A DNA stretch of 64,000 nucleotides from Salvelinus alpinus (lineage: Eukaryota > Chordata > Actinopteri > Salmoniformes > Salmonidae): positions 4,169,390-4,233,389 of the forward strand of contig NC_092110.1 in the NCBI RefSeq assembly GCF_045679555.1, in the 5' to 3' direction. Shown piece by piece: positions 9,801 to 34,259 of the stretch. The position numbers were made by a program, and so were the translations under genes. The notes below the pieces were generated by a model. That model had not been told where the DNA came from and searched no databases. It worked only from the letters and a program-made list of their open reading frames with translations. Each line of letters starts with the position of its first letter. Within the stretch, counting starts at the first letter, position 1.

Positions 9801-12536
9801 GAAGAGATATAACCATTCTTTTGGGGTTACCTGGAGGACCATGAGTTCTCTTTGGTCTGTGGGAAAAGTGATCACCTGGATTGGGGGCGGGAGCCATGTC
9901 TTGCCCCTGTCTGGCTTGTAGAGGGTCGTACTCCTTCCCGTCGTAGTTGGCGTCGAAGAACTTCTTGAACCACTGCACGAACTCAAAGTTGTCCTGGAAC
10001 TTTCCTTTTACGAGCTTCTCGACAGGAATTATCTGTAGGAATGAGAATAAACATTTGAAAGCTTTTTGAGAGATGGAAATCTAGAGGCTGGCTGAAGTCA
10101 CAAAGGAATGAAGCAAGGGGAAAATGGGTACGATAAACCACTGTTCCAGACACTAATTATTTTTGTTATGATGATACGTGCCTTCATAAAGTATTCATAC
10201 CCCCTTGACTTATTCCACATCTTGTTGTGTTACAGCCTGACTTCAAAATGGATTAAGGGCTCTATTGAATCTGCATTGCGGATGTTCAGCTTTACAGCGT
10301 AACTGAAATTTAAAGGCAATGTTCCCACTTTAGCGGAGACTGTATTCACGGTAACTGCTGCATATGTCAGCTAAATCGGAAATTACCTTCACAGTTCTAT
10401 TGTGGAATCTGTAACACTTCAGCTTTACAGATTGACTAGAGCCCTAAATAGACCTATTTTTCACCCATCTACACACAATACCCCATAATGACAAAGTGAA
10501 ACACATGTTTTTAGAAATGTTAGCACATTTATTGAAAATCAAACACAGAAATATCTAAATGACAAACATTCACACCCCTGAGTCAATATATGTTAGAATC
10601 ACCTTTGGCAGTGATTACAGGTGTGAGTCTTTCTGGGTAAGTCTTTAAGAGCTTTGCATACCTGGATTGCACAGTATTTGCACATTGTTCTTTTTTAAAC
10701 TCTTCAAGCTCTGTCAAGTTGGTTGTTGATCATTGCTAGACAGCCATTTTCAAGTCTTGTTATAGATTTTGGGCCACTCAGGAACATTCAATGTCGTCTT
10801 GGTATGCACCTCCAGTGTAAATTTGGCCTTGTGTTTATGGTTATTGTCCTGCTGAAAGGTGCATTTGTCTCCCAGTGTCTGTTGGAAAGCAGACTGAGAC
10901 AAGTTTTCCTCTAGGATTTTGCCTGTGATAAGTTCTATTCTGTTTCTTTTTATCCTAAAAAACCCTTTCTAGTCCTTGCCGATGACAAGCATACCCATAA
11001 CATGATGCAGCCACCACCATGCTTGGAAATACGAGAGTGGAACTCAGTGATGTGTTGTGTTGGATATGCCCCAAACATAACGCTTTGTATTCAGAATAAA
11101 AAGTTAATTTCTTTGCCACATTTTTTTTGCAGTTTCACTTTAGTACCTTATTGCAAACAGGATGCATGTTTTGGAATATTTGTATTCTGTAAAGGCTTCC
11201 TTATTTTATTGTGAAGTAACTGCAATGTTATTGATCCATCCTGAGTTTTCTCCTATCACAGCCTTTAAACTCTGTTTTAAAGTCACCATTGGCCTCATGG
11301 TGAAACGCCTGAGCAGTTTTCTTCCTCTCCGGCAACTAAGTTAGGAAGGACGCCTTTATCTTTGTAGTGACTGGGTGTATAGATACACCTTCCAAAGGGT
11401 AATTAATATCTTCACCATGCTCAAAGGGATATTTTTTATTTTTACCCATCTACTGATATGTGCCCGTCTTTGCGAGGCATTGGAAAACCTCCCAGGACTT
11501 TATGGTTTAATTTGTTTGAAATTCACAGCTTGACTGAGAGACTTTACAGGTAATTGAATGTGTGGAGTACAGAGATGAGGTAGTCACTCGGAAATCATGT
11601 TAAACACTATTATTGCAGACAGAGTAAGTCCATGCAACTTATTATGTGATTTGTTAAGCAAATTTGTACTCCTGAACTTATTTAGGTTTGCCATAACAAA
11701 GGGGTTGAAGACCTATTCACTCAAGACATTTCATTTGTAAAAATTCTAAAAACATAATTCCACTTTGACATTATGGGGTATTGTGTGTAGGCCAGTGACA
11801 CAAAATCAAAATGTCATCCATTTTAAATTCAGGCTGTAACACAACAAAATTTGGAAAAAGTCAAGGGGTGTGAATACGCTCTGATTTGTAATGTTTTATA
11901 GATGATGACAAATAGATAATAGTCTGACTTTGTCGACTCCCATCCTCTTGAAGGCAGCCTGGAGAACTTTGAAGTTGTGTATGAACTCATGTTCCAACTT
12001 GGCCTGGAACTTAACCTTCTTTAGCAGGACACAGCCTGGGAACAGCATGTCCATGAACTGACAGTACGCTGCACCTAGAAGGTAAACAGAAGGAGAAAAA
12101 GTGCATACTGGTAATAAGACAACACAATTCAAATCTCATCTCCACTCATTACTTGAATGGGTTTGGTGAGGACTTGAGGTCCATCCCAGCAGGATAAACT
12201 GGTTGAAAGGATGCCATGATTATAACCAAATTATAACCAGTGTAATGATGTCATTTCAACCAGATTTTCCCAAAGGGATAGGGAAAGGACCCATTCATTT
12301 ACATTATTTTGGAGATGATAGAACAACTCGTATGTTCTCTAGGTGGAGATAAGGAACCCGAAAATAGAGAACTTTAGAGGCACAGCGCAATCACAAGTCA
12401 GGAATGGAGACCTACCCGAGCAGAGCTGTTCTATCTTGGTGTAGGTGAGGTGTAGGGAATCGTTGAGCCAGGCCAGCATATCATGTCTGCTCAGGGTGTC
12501 ACAGGACACAGACGTGGCGTGCACATTCACTGCCAT
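6815..12536 (-). CDS. mapre3: Microtubule-associated protein RP/EB family member 3 (EB3)
   Basis: EB proteins track growing microtubule plus ends and recruit partner proteins. Six coding exons on the minus strand: 12416-12536, 11929-12074, 9876-10032, 8584-8726, 7147-7299, 6815-6883. Phases agree and give 262 residues. The start [11 protein letters not shown] follows a non-coding acceptor. Residues about 14-116 form the calponin-homology microtubule-binding domain ([45 protein letters not shown]). A basic, proline-rich linker follows, then the EB-type coiled coil ([20 protein letters not shown], about residues 193-212) and an acidic tail ending DQDEY, the CAP-Gly/SxIP partner end. The ending and linker favour EB3 over EB1 or EB2; human EB3 has 281 residues. 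An in-frame donor 45 nt further on would add 15 residues (277 aa). Introns carry two Tc1 copies and MITEs. Confidence 0.95.
7356..8187 (+). mobile_element. Tc1-like transposon, internally deleted
   Basis: TA flanks both ends (7354-7355, 8188-8189). The left end CAGTGCCTTCGGAAAGTATT and the right end AATACTTTCCGAATGCACCG are inverted. Inside, the start of a Tc1 transposase (ATGACGTCAAAGGAATTGTC, the [13 protein letters not shown] type) is joined directly to the C-terminal part ([11 protein letters not shown], then the EREKLPKY region), so the catalytic middle is missing. It lies in the mapre3 intron between 7299 and 8584. Confidence 0.9.
8749..8943. mobile_element. MITE (Harbinger-like), copy 1
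   Basis: Begins GGGCTCTATTCA after TTA and ends TTGAATGGAGTCC. It aligns along its length, in reverse, with the copy at 10257-10444, which has clear TAA target repeats. It sits only 22 bp upstream (in minus-strand sense) of the mapre3 exon acceptor at 8726. Confidence 0.7.
8981..9155. mobile_element. MITE with 23-bp inverted ends
   Basis: Left end GGCCGGGATTCAATCCAAGG and right end CCTTGGATTGAAACCCGGCC are nearly perfect inverted copies. It has no coding capacity. A related fragment lies near 21748-21840 (GGATTCAATCCAACCCAG). No clear target repeat was found. Confidence 0.75.
9831..9875 (-). other. mapre3: Alternative 15-codon extension of mapre3 exon 3
   Basis: Past the donor GTGATC at 9875, the minus strand stays open for exactly 45 bases, encoding [14 protein letters not shown] plus a split Gly, and ends CCAG followed by GTAACC at 9830. 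The downstream donor is closer to consensus than the upstream one. Human MAPRE3 has long and short forms differing by 15 residues at the same place (after NPG), so both donors are probably used. Confidence 0.7.
10177..11888 (-). mobile_element. Tc1-like transposon (second family), decayed
   Basis: Left end after TA reads CGTGCCTTCATAAAGTATTC and the right end reads GGGGTGTGAATACGCTCTG. Transposase remnants run on the minus strand; the inverse of ATGATGCAGCCACCACCATG marks the catalytic-core region. Many stops are present and no long frame survives. A MITE is inserted at 10257-10444. The same family occurs at 55157-56566. It lies in the mapre3 intron between 10032 and 11929. Confidence 0.85.
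10257..10444. mobile_element. MITE (Harbinger-like), copy 2, nested in Tc1
   Basis: Ends GGGCTCTATTGAATC and ...GACTAGAGCCC are inverted, with the 3-bp target repeat TAA on each side (10254-10256 and 10445-10447). The 3-bp T-A-rich target suggests the PIF/Harbinger group. It lies within the end sequence of the Tc1 copy, so it is the younger insertion. Confidence 0.8.
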
Positions 12537-14402
12537 CTTCTATACCTAAAGAAAGAAAATACATTACAAGAATTAGACATTCACTGCCACACTTTATACG
12601 TGAAGACGAAAAAGACATTACAATTTGACATTCACTGCCAAACAAAAAACATTGCAAAGATGTTAAACTGGGCTGCATTCAATAAAACTCCATAGCATAC
12701 CATAGCAGTGCTGCAAAACATAAAAGGACTTTTGTGGTTAAAAATAGAAGGAATTCAAGGATCTATTGTAAAAAAATTCAAGGAATTCATACTTTGTTAG
12801 AGAAGAGAACATGAGGGTTCCTCACAGGGTCACAAAACATCAGCAACGAGGGCTTTGTTCCAAAACTTCCTCTGACATGGTCTACACAAATCAAATCAAA
12901 TCAAGTTTATTTTATATAGCCCTTCGTACATCAGCTAATATCTCGAAGTGCTGTACAGAAACCCAGCCTAAAACTCCAAACAGCAGGCAATGCAGGTGTA
13001 GAAGCACAGATACACTACAGGTATTTATTTGTTTCACTACAAAACAGGAATGTAAATAGAAACTAATGTATGCCTCATGTTGAAGTGAACACTACACCTT
13101 CTGGGCTAGTTTGATGTTGCAGGAGTGATTTATTTTTAACATTTAATCTTCTGTTGTCACAATAATCCTCTCAGTTGAGACAGAATTTCCTAGTGCTTGA
13201 TTTCCTAGCAGCACAGACAGACAGGACGCATCTCGTAGTCAGTTTCGTTGGTGTCTGCCTTTCTGCTGTTTTAGGAATACAAATGTATTTACTAGGATAC
13301 GTTTCTAGCAACATCTTAAATGCATAAACAACAATCGCTCTTATTACTACGGAGAAATCCCTAGCACTGATGACACTGATAATAACCAATCAGATTTTTT
13401 TCCCCCGCGGCTATCACCTGACCCAGGATCTGTGGATACGTGGATACGTGCAGAGGAATTGGCCATGTATTTGACATATGTATGACCTGATAAAAATAAA
13501 TAACATAGACTAGTATCATCACCTTTTTGGAAATGAAAAAAGAAAAGGTATTAGCCAACGTAACGAGTTGCATGTAGAAAGGTTAGACTACACTGTACAT
13601 ATTTTTATGACGTTTAAATTATGGGAGTATAATGTATTCATATTAATGAATGATCAGTCTGTGCCGACAGAGGAGAAAGGCCTAGCTCTTTTCCCATTCC
13701 TGCCCTTGCTCTCAGAAACATTATAAATGATTGCATAGCGATATACAATACTTGCACCACCGAGGAGCGTGCATTGAATAGCACTAGCCTGCCTATCTGT
13801 CAAAATCCCAGGTGGCCGCACAATTAGGTAGGCTAATTGTAGCCTATTACGGACAGTAGACCTACTCCACCTACCGTTAACTGTTTTATAGAGGGCTGTA
13901 TGTAAAGGGTTATTAACACCTGGGTTTATAATACAATCATGGCTATTCTACTGTAATAAAAGCTCAATTACAAGCAACCATAAACACCACAGACACTACC
14001 GTGGGAGGAGTCAATTTTATTCTCGTCTCTAAACCCTATTCTATTCTAGGCCTTTACAGAACCGTGCGCAATCTCACTCTATATAAGGTTCACAAAATAT
14101 ATTAATTTATTCGGTATTTATACGCAGTAAATTGATAGTGTATAGCATGCTCAGAGAACAATACATTTGCCCTATTTGTATTAGGTGTAAAGAAACAAAA
14201 CCCTGCAATGTTACAGTTGCTATCCAAGGAGCCGGGCCCCCTCTGCAGGCCTCTCCGAATAGAGAACTGTCACTGTAAAAGAAATATCCTCACTGAATGG
14301 ATAAGAGGCACCATATTATGCCATAAAAATGCAAAAGGCACGCATAAAATGTCTAATTTGCTAAGGCAAATGCAGTGTTTGGGTAAAAAATGCATTACTC
14401 AC
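12537..14402 (-). other. First mapre3 intron and leader end
   Basis: The first coding exon begins with an acceptor TATAG three bases before the ATG, so an upstream non-coding exon must exist. The intron holds one retroposon fragment at 12885-13010 and otherwise AT-rich unique sequence. Confidence 0.5.
12885..13010 (-). repeat. LINE-3'-like retroposon fragment
   Basis: Starts with a (TCAAA)n-type tail, then TATAGCCCTTCGTACATCAG and AGTGCTGTACAGAAACCCAG. The reverse copy at 53985-54112 ends in (TTGA)n. A further internal piece of the same family lies at about 30751-30890. The tail structure suggests target-primed retroposition; the family is not assigned. Confidence 0.65.
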
Positions 14403-14500
14403 TGTATTCGGAGAGCTATCTTTCTCTGTTGTTATTTCGCTGGCAGTATTCCTATACTCCAATCCTCCGCTGTAGCTGTTGCCAGAGTTCCTGCGCGGTG
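14403..14500 (-). promoter_or_regulatory. mapre3: Candidate mapre3 non-coding exon 1 and promoter
   Basis: On the minus strand a consensus donor GTGAGT (14402-14397) follows CCGAATACA. Upstream of the putative exon a GC box, GGGGGCGGGCCG in minus sense (14514-14526 on plus), lies in a locally GC-rich stretch. The transcription start is not fixed. The assignment rests on the need for a leader exon, the donor, and the position beyond the coding exons. Confidence 0.45.
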
Positions 14501-14746
14501 CACTGGTTAGTAACGGCCCGCCCCCACTACTTCATCAGTGCTATCTGGGATATTTGGGACGTCCCTACCGTAAACCTCACTAACCCCAGGGGTGAAAGTA
14601 AGGCGGTACGGTACGGCGTCCCTGCAAAATAAATAGTGAGCCTATCACAATAATGAAAACAAAATGTCAAGAAAATTGTAGGCTGTTACACCATTATTTA
14701 CCATTACGGTATGTCAGAGGGCGAAAGGATTTGAAAACGGGTGGTG

Positions 14747-16490
14747 TGGCTGCAACCTGGTCTCAGCACATTTCGTATTATTCTGTACGTAAATCCGAGA
14801 AACTAATAGTTACTTACATATATAGGCTAGGGGTTAAGGTTAGGGTTACGTTTAAGTTTAGGAGTTAGGTTAAAGGGCTTTAAGGTTAGGGTTAGGGGAA
14901 AGGTTTGCTAAAAGGTTTAGGGTTAAGGTTAGGGGAAGGGTTAGCTAACAAGCTTAAAGTTAGGATTAGGGGAAGGAATAGCTAACATCCCAGCTAGTGT
15001 AACCAGTGTGAAATGGCTAGCTAGTTAGCGGGGTGTGCGCTAGTAGGCTTTTGTGGAGCGATAGGTAACGATGCTTTGTGGGTGTCAGTTGTTGATGTGT
15101 ACAGAGGGTCCCTGGTTCGAGCCCAGGTAGGGGCGAGGAGAGGGACGGAAGCAATACTGTTACACTAGCAATGAGGAATCAGCCCAGAAGCGGCACTCTT
15201 CCGGGGGGCCGGAACTGATTGAATCGGTCCAGAATCGGGTGTCGGACTCGGCCCGGAATCAAAATGAATGACTGCCCAGAATCAGCCCAAGTACATCGGG
15301 CCATTTCCGTCTACCGGAATTCAGCCGACTTTGCCGGCATCTTACCAGAATCCCCCCATAAGCGGCACGATACAAATTTAAATACATTTATACAAAATTA
15401 CCCGATTTAGTAATTAAAAATATTACTATTATACATTTTATGCATACAAATGATCCCATCCACCCCCCAATAAATGATGTCAGAGGAAACACCATACACC
15501 TGGTGACTGTGTCAGCATGCATGTGCCTGGCCCGCCACAAGAGTCACTACAGCGCGATGGGACAAGGACATGCCGGCCGGCCAAACCCTCCCCTAACTCG
15601 GACGACGCTGGACCAATTGTGCATTGCCTCATGGGTCTCCCGGTCACGGACGGCACGGGTATCGAACTAGCATCTGTAGCAACGCAGTTTGCACTGTGAT
15701 GCAGTGTCTCCCGAGTGTCCACTGTCCCACTTGGGAGGCTCCATCCACAAAGTTTTTAATGCTTATCAATTGCCATGCACAAAGTATCAAAATACAACTT
15801 AAACAGGACTCTTAAATAATTTTATTTAAATGTTGTATTAAATGTTAATTTAAATGTTGTATTAAATGTTGTATTTTTTGATCACAGAAACACTGAGAAA
15901 ATATGGAAAAATAAATAAACAAAGAAATGTTAATTATATAAAGCAGCCTGTGTAATCAGCTGCCAGAGAGTAGCCCCAATCGGCCTGAGACCCAAGTAAT
16001 ACATTTGGGCCAGATAACTCACACCGGAATCGGCCTGAGCCCCAAGTAATACATTTGGGCCAGATAACTCACACCGGAATTGGCCCGAGCTCAATCCCCG
16101 CATCCTAGACATAAGTAATACTACCTAAGGCGGCCCAGACTCGGGCCACATGACGTCGGCCGAGTCTGACTCTCAGGCAAGTGCCCCGACTCTCAGACGG
16201 AATCGGCCCAGATTCACTCTGCTAGCTGGGATGCTAAGTAGTTGCAAAGTAGCTTAAAAGCAGGAAGTAGTTGAAAAGTTGCTAATTAGCTAAAATGCTA
16301 AAGTTGTTCGTGATGAGTTTTAAACGGGCAGCCTTTGGGATGCTAGACCTTCACGTTATACTCCCACCCATCCACCGCAACAATTTGGTTTTAGCCTTAA
16401 GTAACCATCTGTCTTATGTAAATACAAAATGTAACATATCACACTAATTTGTACTATGCTACGTCTAGTCTATGAGACCAGGCTGCAACC
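14747..16490. mobile_element. Composite DNA element with inverted ends
   Basis: GGCTGCAACCTGGTCTCA at the left and TGAGACCAGGCTGCAACC at the right are inverted with two mismatches. Within it lies a second inverted pair (ACATCCCAGCTAG near 14985 and CTAGCTGGGATGC near 16221), a G-rich TTAGGG-like tract (14825-14960), a box-B-like GGTTCGAGCCCAGG (15113-15126), a reverse SINE (15500-15738) and a 55-bp direct duplication (about 15978-16087). It looks like one or two nested non-autonomous transposons with later insertions. It may be chance pairing of two separate fragments. Confidence 0.45.
15500..15738 (-). repeat. tRNA-derived SINE (SlmI-like), reverse
   Basis: Read on the minus strand it starts GCCTCCCAAGTGGGACAGTG and includes a degenerate tRNA-like head with a box-B-like GGTTCGATACCCG-type segment, then CACAATTGGTCCAGCGTCGT and the GTCGCGCTG/CTTGTGGCGG region. 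It matches the SINE at 29850-30122 in overall layout. It is degenerate and cannot be a tRNA gene. Confidence 0.7.
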
Positions 16491-16821
16491 ATACGCTCCA
16501 AAATGCGATGTGGTTCGACAAGAACACTGACATCATGCCAAGGCAGAGATGCACCGAGACTCACTCGGACACAGCAGTGGACGCATAAATTCTGGACTAA
16601 TGGAAAAATGTCATCAGCCCAACACCATTTGGTGTTTTGTTTAAACGTGCGTGGGTAGCCTAGTAAAGGAGCCCTTTGAAGAGATTGTTTGGCAATCAGA
16701 TTAAAACATCATGACTGGTTGTGTTTATGCCTCTATAAAAAGGTAATACATTTTAAAAGTTAAATGACAAATCTTTACGACTAGGCCCACAGAGATCCTA
16801 TTGAATTCGACTAATAGAGAT

Positions 16822-16965
16822 TAATCGGCCGTGATTGGGAATCGCATAGGGCGTGTCGCACAATTGGCCCAGCGTCGTTTGGGTTTGGTCGGTGTAGGCC
16901 GTCATTGTAAATAAGAATTTGTTCTTAACTGACTTGCCTAGTTAAATAAAGGTTAAAGAAAAATG
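16822..16965 (+). repeat. SINE 3' part with HpaI/SlmI-type tail
   Basis: CGGCCGTGATTGGGAATCGC, CACAATTGGCCCAGCGTCG, then the salmonid tail GTAAATAAGAATTTGTTCTT and GACTTGCCTAGTTAAATAAAGG (split here for brevity). The tRNA head is missing. Tail-only pieces occur at 49040-49070 and possibly 40098-40120. Confidence 0.8.
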
Positions 16966-17329
16966 GACGTCCCAAGGAATCCCTGATAGCACGGACCCCA
17001 CCACTACCGACGTTTCGTCTGCAACAATTCAGGAACTAATGCGCATGCGCGGTACTCCATGCTGTTAGAGTCGAGTCTATGGTAAATATATAAATAGGAT
17101 TTTGACCTATTATAGTGAGTAGTCACTAGCCTACATGTTCTTAGGCCTCCATAGAGCTTTGCTAAAGACCGATGTGGTTATTGGGGTCGTTTTATTTATG
17201 TTATAGGCTATTACATGCTAAAGCAACACAATTGCACATACATTGCAATGTATTGAACCCCGTTTGCCAAATACAGTATAGGCTATAGGGCCTATTATGT
17301 TTTAGATTTTTTAAAGAAACACAATTCAA

Positions 17330-19130
17330 GCTTGAACTTTCCGTGTGGTTTATTTGCACTCAATCATGTGATAAAGAGCTGCAAGAGCACATAGGATAAA
17401 ACGAAACCAAACCTCAGTGAAAACACAGTAGGCTATTCAGCACCAGTGAGGACCTCTTACACTGCAGTCATATCATGTACAGTGTGGTTTGGACTATGGC
17501 AAAACAATAAAGTATATTCTTCACAAACAAAAGTCATATGATATGTTCTCAGTAGCTTACAATGGAACGGTGTCAAGGCAATTTGAAACCCCCCCAAAAC
17601 ATCAGTGGTTTTTTGTTGACACAATCTTGAATAAGCATGCCACCCAGTAATATAATGACAGTGCATTTTTGAATGACATTATGACATAAACACATAACAA
17701 ACCTGAAGAACTTGCATTTGTATATTTCCATTTCCATTATAATACCCAAGATTCAGTCAAATTATAGATTATGCACTTCTCTTACCCAATCGACAGTGTT
17801 ACAACATTGGACATGTCAACCCAAAAGATACACAAAACTGTCAAATACTTTTCAGTGCAAGACCAGAATTCCTCAGTGTTGTAACAAAAAAAGAACCCCA
17901 AAGACATAAAAAAGTGTTATGTGCTCAGTAGTTAGTTTGCACATCCTAAAAAGAACCACAATCATAAACATGCTATCTCTAGTAAGTGTATATGTGTTGA
18001 ATGTGAGACTTCTCTTGTGAGAAAAAGGCATTTCAGAGTGAAGCTAGCTAACTTGTCGCTAACAGACAGAGAAAAGTAAAGAAATATCATATCACCACTT
18101 AGACATAGAAAGATGCTAAATATGAGTCATATCAGTGCCTCACATATAATTGTTCTATGCCACAAAATACATACAGTAAACACAGCGTAGGTTCATTCAC
18201 ATTGATGGGAGATGAGATGACCAGGAAGGAAGAGAGTGCTACTATTATTCAACTGTAAACAGCAACATAGAAGCTATAACAACTCTGAACTTACTTAGCC
18301 TACGTATTTTGATGACCGATGTCATCCTTAGTTGTTCAGGACTCATGATTATACTTTTGACAGTGCTGTAAAGGGGAATGACATCTTTTCAAATAACATT
18401 GTAAGTATCAGCTTGCATTTGAGTTTTCGTCAAAATTAGACAAATGGAATCGTGAAGGGACCCGAACAGAAAAAAAACGGTGTTTCACACAAAAATTGTT
18501 ATATTCACGTTATTTCATGTCAAGTGCTTTGAGATATTGCGTAGTAAATAACTAATCACGTGAATTCATGACTGTTCTGTATTGGTAGAAAAGTTGTTCT
18601 GTTACACATCAAATCATGTAAGGAAAAGGCAGCTAAGTAGTACATGATACAAGTGCAATATTGTAGGTTAAACAGTGAGGTAAAACCAATTATCAACTCA
18701 ACCCCATCCTCCCCTCATCCCCCTAAAACCATTAGTGTATAATGACATTGAGTACTTTCTCTAAAATACATACATTTATCCAAAACAGTCAACTAGCAAC
18801 ATAGCTACCGTGCAAATTTAGTTTCGATTTGTCCAAAAATTTGCTAAGCCCAATATTGTTCAGGGTTTGACCATACAGGCAGATATTCCAACAAATATTA
18901 AAATTACATCAGTGTCATATAAATGTTACTCAGACCCTGTCATCATATATACACTAAATACGTGAGTTCGTTTTTGAAATGACATGTGAGATTTTCTTTT
19001 CTTTCTATGCTTTCTGGGTGAACGTAACAAGCAGTTTGTCTTAGTTGGCCCTGAACTTTCCTTCCGGTTTCATTCTAATAGAGAACTACAGTAATTGTTT
19101 GGTTCTAGAACTCACTACTCTTCCACACAG
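17330..19130 (-). other. dpysl5: Probable dpysl5 3' UTR
   Basis: About 1.8 kb directly after the dpysl5 stop, largely free of recognisable repeats. A minus-strand AATAAA (TTTATT at 17349-17354) is a good poly(A) candidate. The extent is inferred. Confidence 0.45.
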
Positions 19131-31383
<12,253 letters not shown>

Positions 31384-31390
31384 GATGGCT

Positions 31391-33481
31391 CTGGAAGAGA
31401 GAGATTAGACGTGAAGGGTTAACAAAAACACTACCATGCTATTCTCATTTGTGGTGCAGGGAGTTACAGCCCCAAAATTGATATTCTAGAAGAAAAAATG
31501 TTTAGACCTCTGCGTATTTTCTCAAGAAGAGAGACAAGCTGACAAAAAAAAAAGTTTCACTCTCATGGAGAACGGTATTAGTTTCTGACCAGTTATACCA
31601 CCTCAACTACAACTAGGCATACAAGCTATGGTACCACTAACTGTCATTGGCATTACATTCAGATGTGAGGAGGGAGTGATCCACTGAAGAACACAAATGA
31701 ATCGCTGTGTTCTAAAACAAGCTATAACACAATAAACATTGTGTTCTCAACTTGGCATGGCCAGGCTGTTGTGACATCAACGAATGGGCCTGAGGCGGTG
31801 TCTGTCACTGAGTATGACCAAACATCCCTTAGCTTAGCTGCCTGTCTGTCTGTCTGGACTAAAACAGTTCAACATGTCACACACCGGTTCACACTTTTCA
31901 TCCATAACAGAATTCCATCATTTTTTCTTCTTCTAAAAACTAAAATGTAGCACATTATAAAGTGAACCTGTACATACATATTGTAGAAGTGTACTGTGGT
32001 ATGAGACACAGAGGGATTTCTTATCGCATCAGAACGTTAAAATATTTCAATATTCCAATACTATAATCTTTCTTGGATTAATATGAATAAAACGATAAAT
32101 ATCCCCCGGGGACTCCTCCTCTTTATGTGCGTGTGTGTCTAGGTGGGTGTGGGAGTGGTAATGTATGTGACAGTGTGGGTGCGGCAGCCAGCAAGTTCAC
32201 CACATGCTCTCTATCCTCATGGATCCAGATTTGGAGCTGAGATCATCTGTCTAAAATGATGACTAGATGACATCTCGCACATGAATGTTCAGACTCGAAT
32301 CAAGGCCAACTGTAAAGGCAGACAGCTGATGTCTAAAGTGTCATCTCATGTTCATTTTCAAAGGTGGGAGGAAGGGAATATGCACCAACCATTGGTTATC
32401 CATCACTTCTACTGGCCCACATCTGACTGAGTGTTCTAGGATGTAGGATGAAGGAATGAATGAAGTTACAACAATATGCCTTTTATGGATAGAATAGAAA
32501 CAAATAGCCTACAGGTTATTTAAAAAAGAATCGACTAATTTTAGGGTGGAGCACAACTCATTGGTCTAGGCTAGCGCATAAATAAAAGGCATGCGGTCTT
32601 CTGTAGCTAGCCTAATTGTCGGGGCTAAATCTATTATTATTACAAACAGCGTTTAGAATATTCACACAAAATTGACACAAACCTAGAAATGACAGTAGTC
32701 AACGTAGATATTTATTTGGAAAATTGATCATGGAGTTTGAAACGTCCCAAATAGATTCCCTCATAAAGTATAGCCATTTCAAGGTTTATAGCCTAAACCT
32801 GTTATAGGCTAGTCTGTAACAAATACGGACAGGACACACATGTAATTTACTAAGGTTTTAAATCACTATGTTAATAGATCTAAAATGATAAATTCCACAT
32901 CCCACTTGACACAAAGAAACACCGGCCTTCATCCCTCAGGATACATAACCGACCCAGAAAACGATTTCCAGAAAACGGTTTCCAAAACCCTCCTACCCTC
33001 CCCATGATGACGGATCACTCCATAATAATCACCCTCTTCCATCCCACCGCCTAAAGATCATGTTGCCCTTGCATCGTAGTAATCGATGGACCAAATTCAT
33101 AGCAAGTGTAATTGGATAGTTATAGCATTTAGCCTATGTCCCCAGTCTGAGTTCCATATACCGTCTGCCGGTATGATCATGTAGGTTCTAATTTCGACTA
33201 CCCCCCCCCCCAAAAAAAAAAGCCAATGGCATGAAAGGAATCAGGATGGCAAAATCAGAAATGAAAAATACCAGTCAGGACTCCGGGGAGCAAACCCCTG
33301 ACAGACATTCAGCCAGTCGCCATAAGAAACAAAGTATCCACATAAAGCAAGCATCCGTGTCTAGGGACGATCCATACACCCGCATAGTCTGGGCCCCAAA
33401 TCAAAGCCTCTTCACATAATTCTTAGTAAATTGCCTATCAGTACGCTATAAAGTTGCAAATCTCGATCGCGCTCGACATAC
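31391..33481 (-). other. dpysl5 intron 1
   Basis: From the coding exon (acceptor CTTCCAG beside 31390) to the candidate leader exon. Mostly unique and AT-rich; an A/C tract lies at 33202-33222. No exon or classified transposon seen. Confidence 0.4.
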
Positions 33482-33690
33482 CTCTCCTAAAGGCCTACGG
33501 CTCCAAAACGCCTTTTCGGTTACTTTATGATAGACTACAACAGCACCAATCCGTTGAATGAGACGAACACTTGCTGCAGCCAGGCGCAGATGCTTCACTC
33601 TGAATCCAGCCTGCTCAGCCTCAGGTCGCAGCATCCAAGTCCGTGCGACGTGCAGACGCTCCAATCACCGATAGGGAAGGCAGACTCGGT
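33482..33690 (-). promoter_or_regulatory. dpysl5: Candidate dpysl5 non-coding exon 1 and promoter
   Basis: On the minus strand GAG is followed by a consensus donor GTATGT (33481-33476). The exon candidate is richer in CpG than its surroundings, and a CCAAT on plus lies near 33661. The transcription start is not fixed. An upstream leader exon is required because the coding exon starts 7 nt after an acceptor. Confidence 0.4.
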
Positions 33691-34259
33691 CACCAGATTA
33701 ACCAATTACTTAGCACTTAAGGCGTGTCCATTTGGAGGGGGCTGTACCATTGTGGGAGGAACTGGGTGTGAACTGTGATTACAGGAAAGGAAAGATCATG
33801 GATAAAGCAAGGAGGTCATATAATCACTAGCCTATAAATTACAATACACAGTATTTCTAAATAATTCATTAAGTATACTATTCAGATGTATGGTTTGTGT
33901 AATCATTATGAAGACAAGAGAACACATTAGGCTATAATAAACACTACAAACAGAGTATTAGTAGTAGCAATCATTAAATGTGTGAGCAAATGCAGGGTGA
34001 TGTGAGCAAAAGCAGAACTAACAAACTATTACCTTTTATACTGTTAAAAGAAAAAGGTCCCTCTGAGATTTGAAAGTAATTTTTAAAGATTTTAAAGCAG
34101 TTTAAAAGTAGGATTTAGCTATAACTTTAGTATAGATGTGCAACAATGTTACCGTAGTATGTTATCATGTTGCCAAGGAACCTGATCAATAGTGATAAGA
34201 TTTTGTATCGTTCAATTTATTCTTGGTACAGGTGAAGAACAACAGGAGCTATCATATTT
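33691..34259. other. Intergenic DNA between dpysl5 and dnmt3a
   Basis: About 0.6 kb of AT-rich sequence between the presumed dpysl5 promoter and the presumed dnmt3a 3' end. Nothing recognised. Confidence 0.4.

Noticed and set aside
14825-14960. Interstitial telomere repeat
   Set aside because: TTAGGG-like words occur but mixed with TTAAGG, TTTAGG and longer spacings; this is a common degenerate GGTTA-rich simple repeat.
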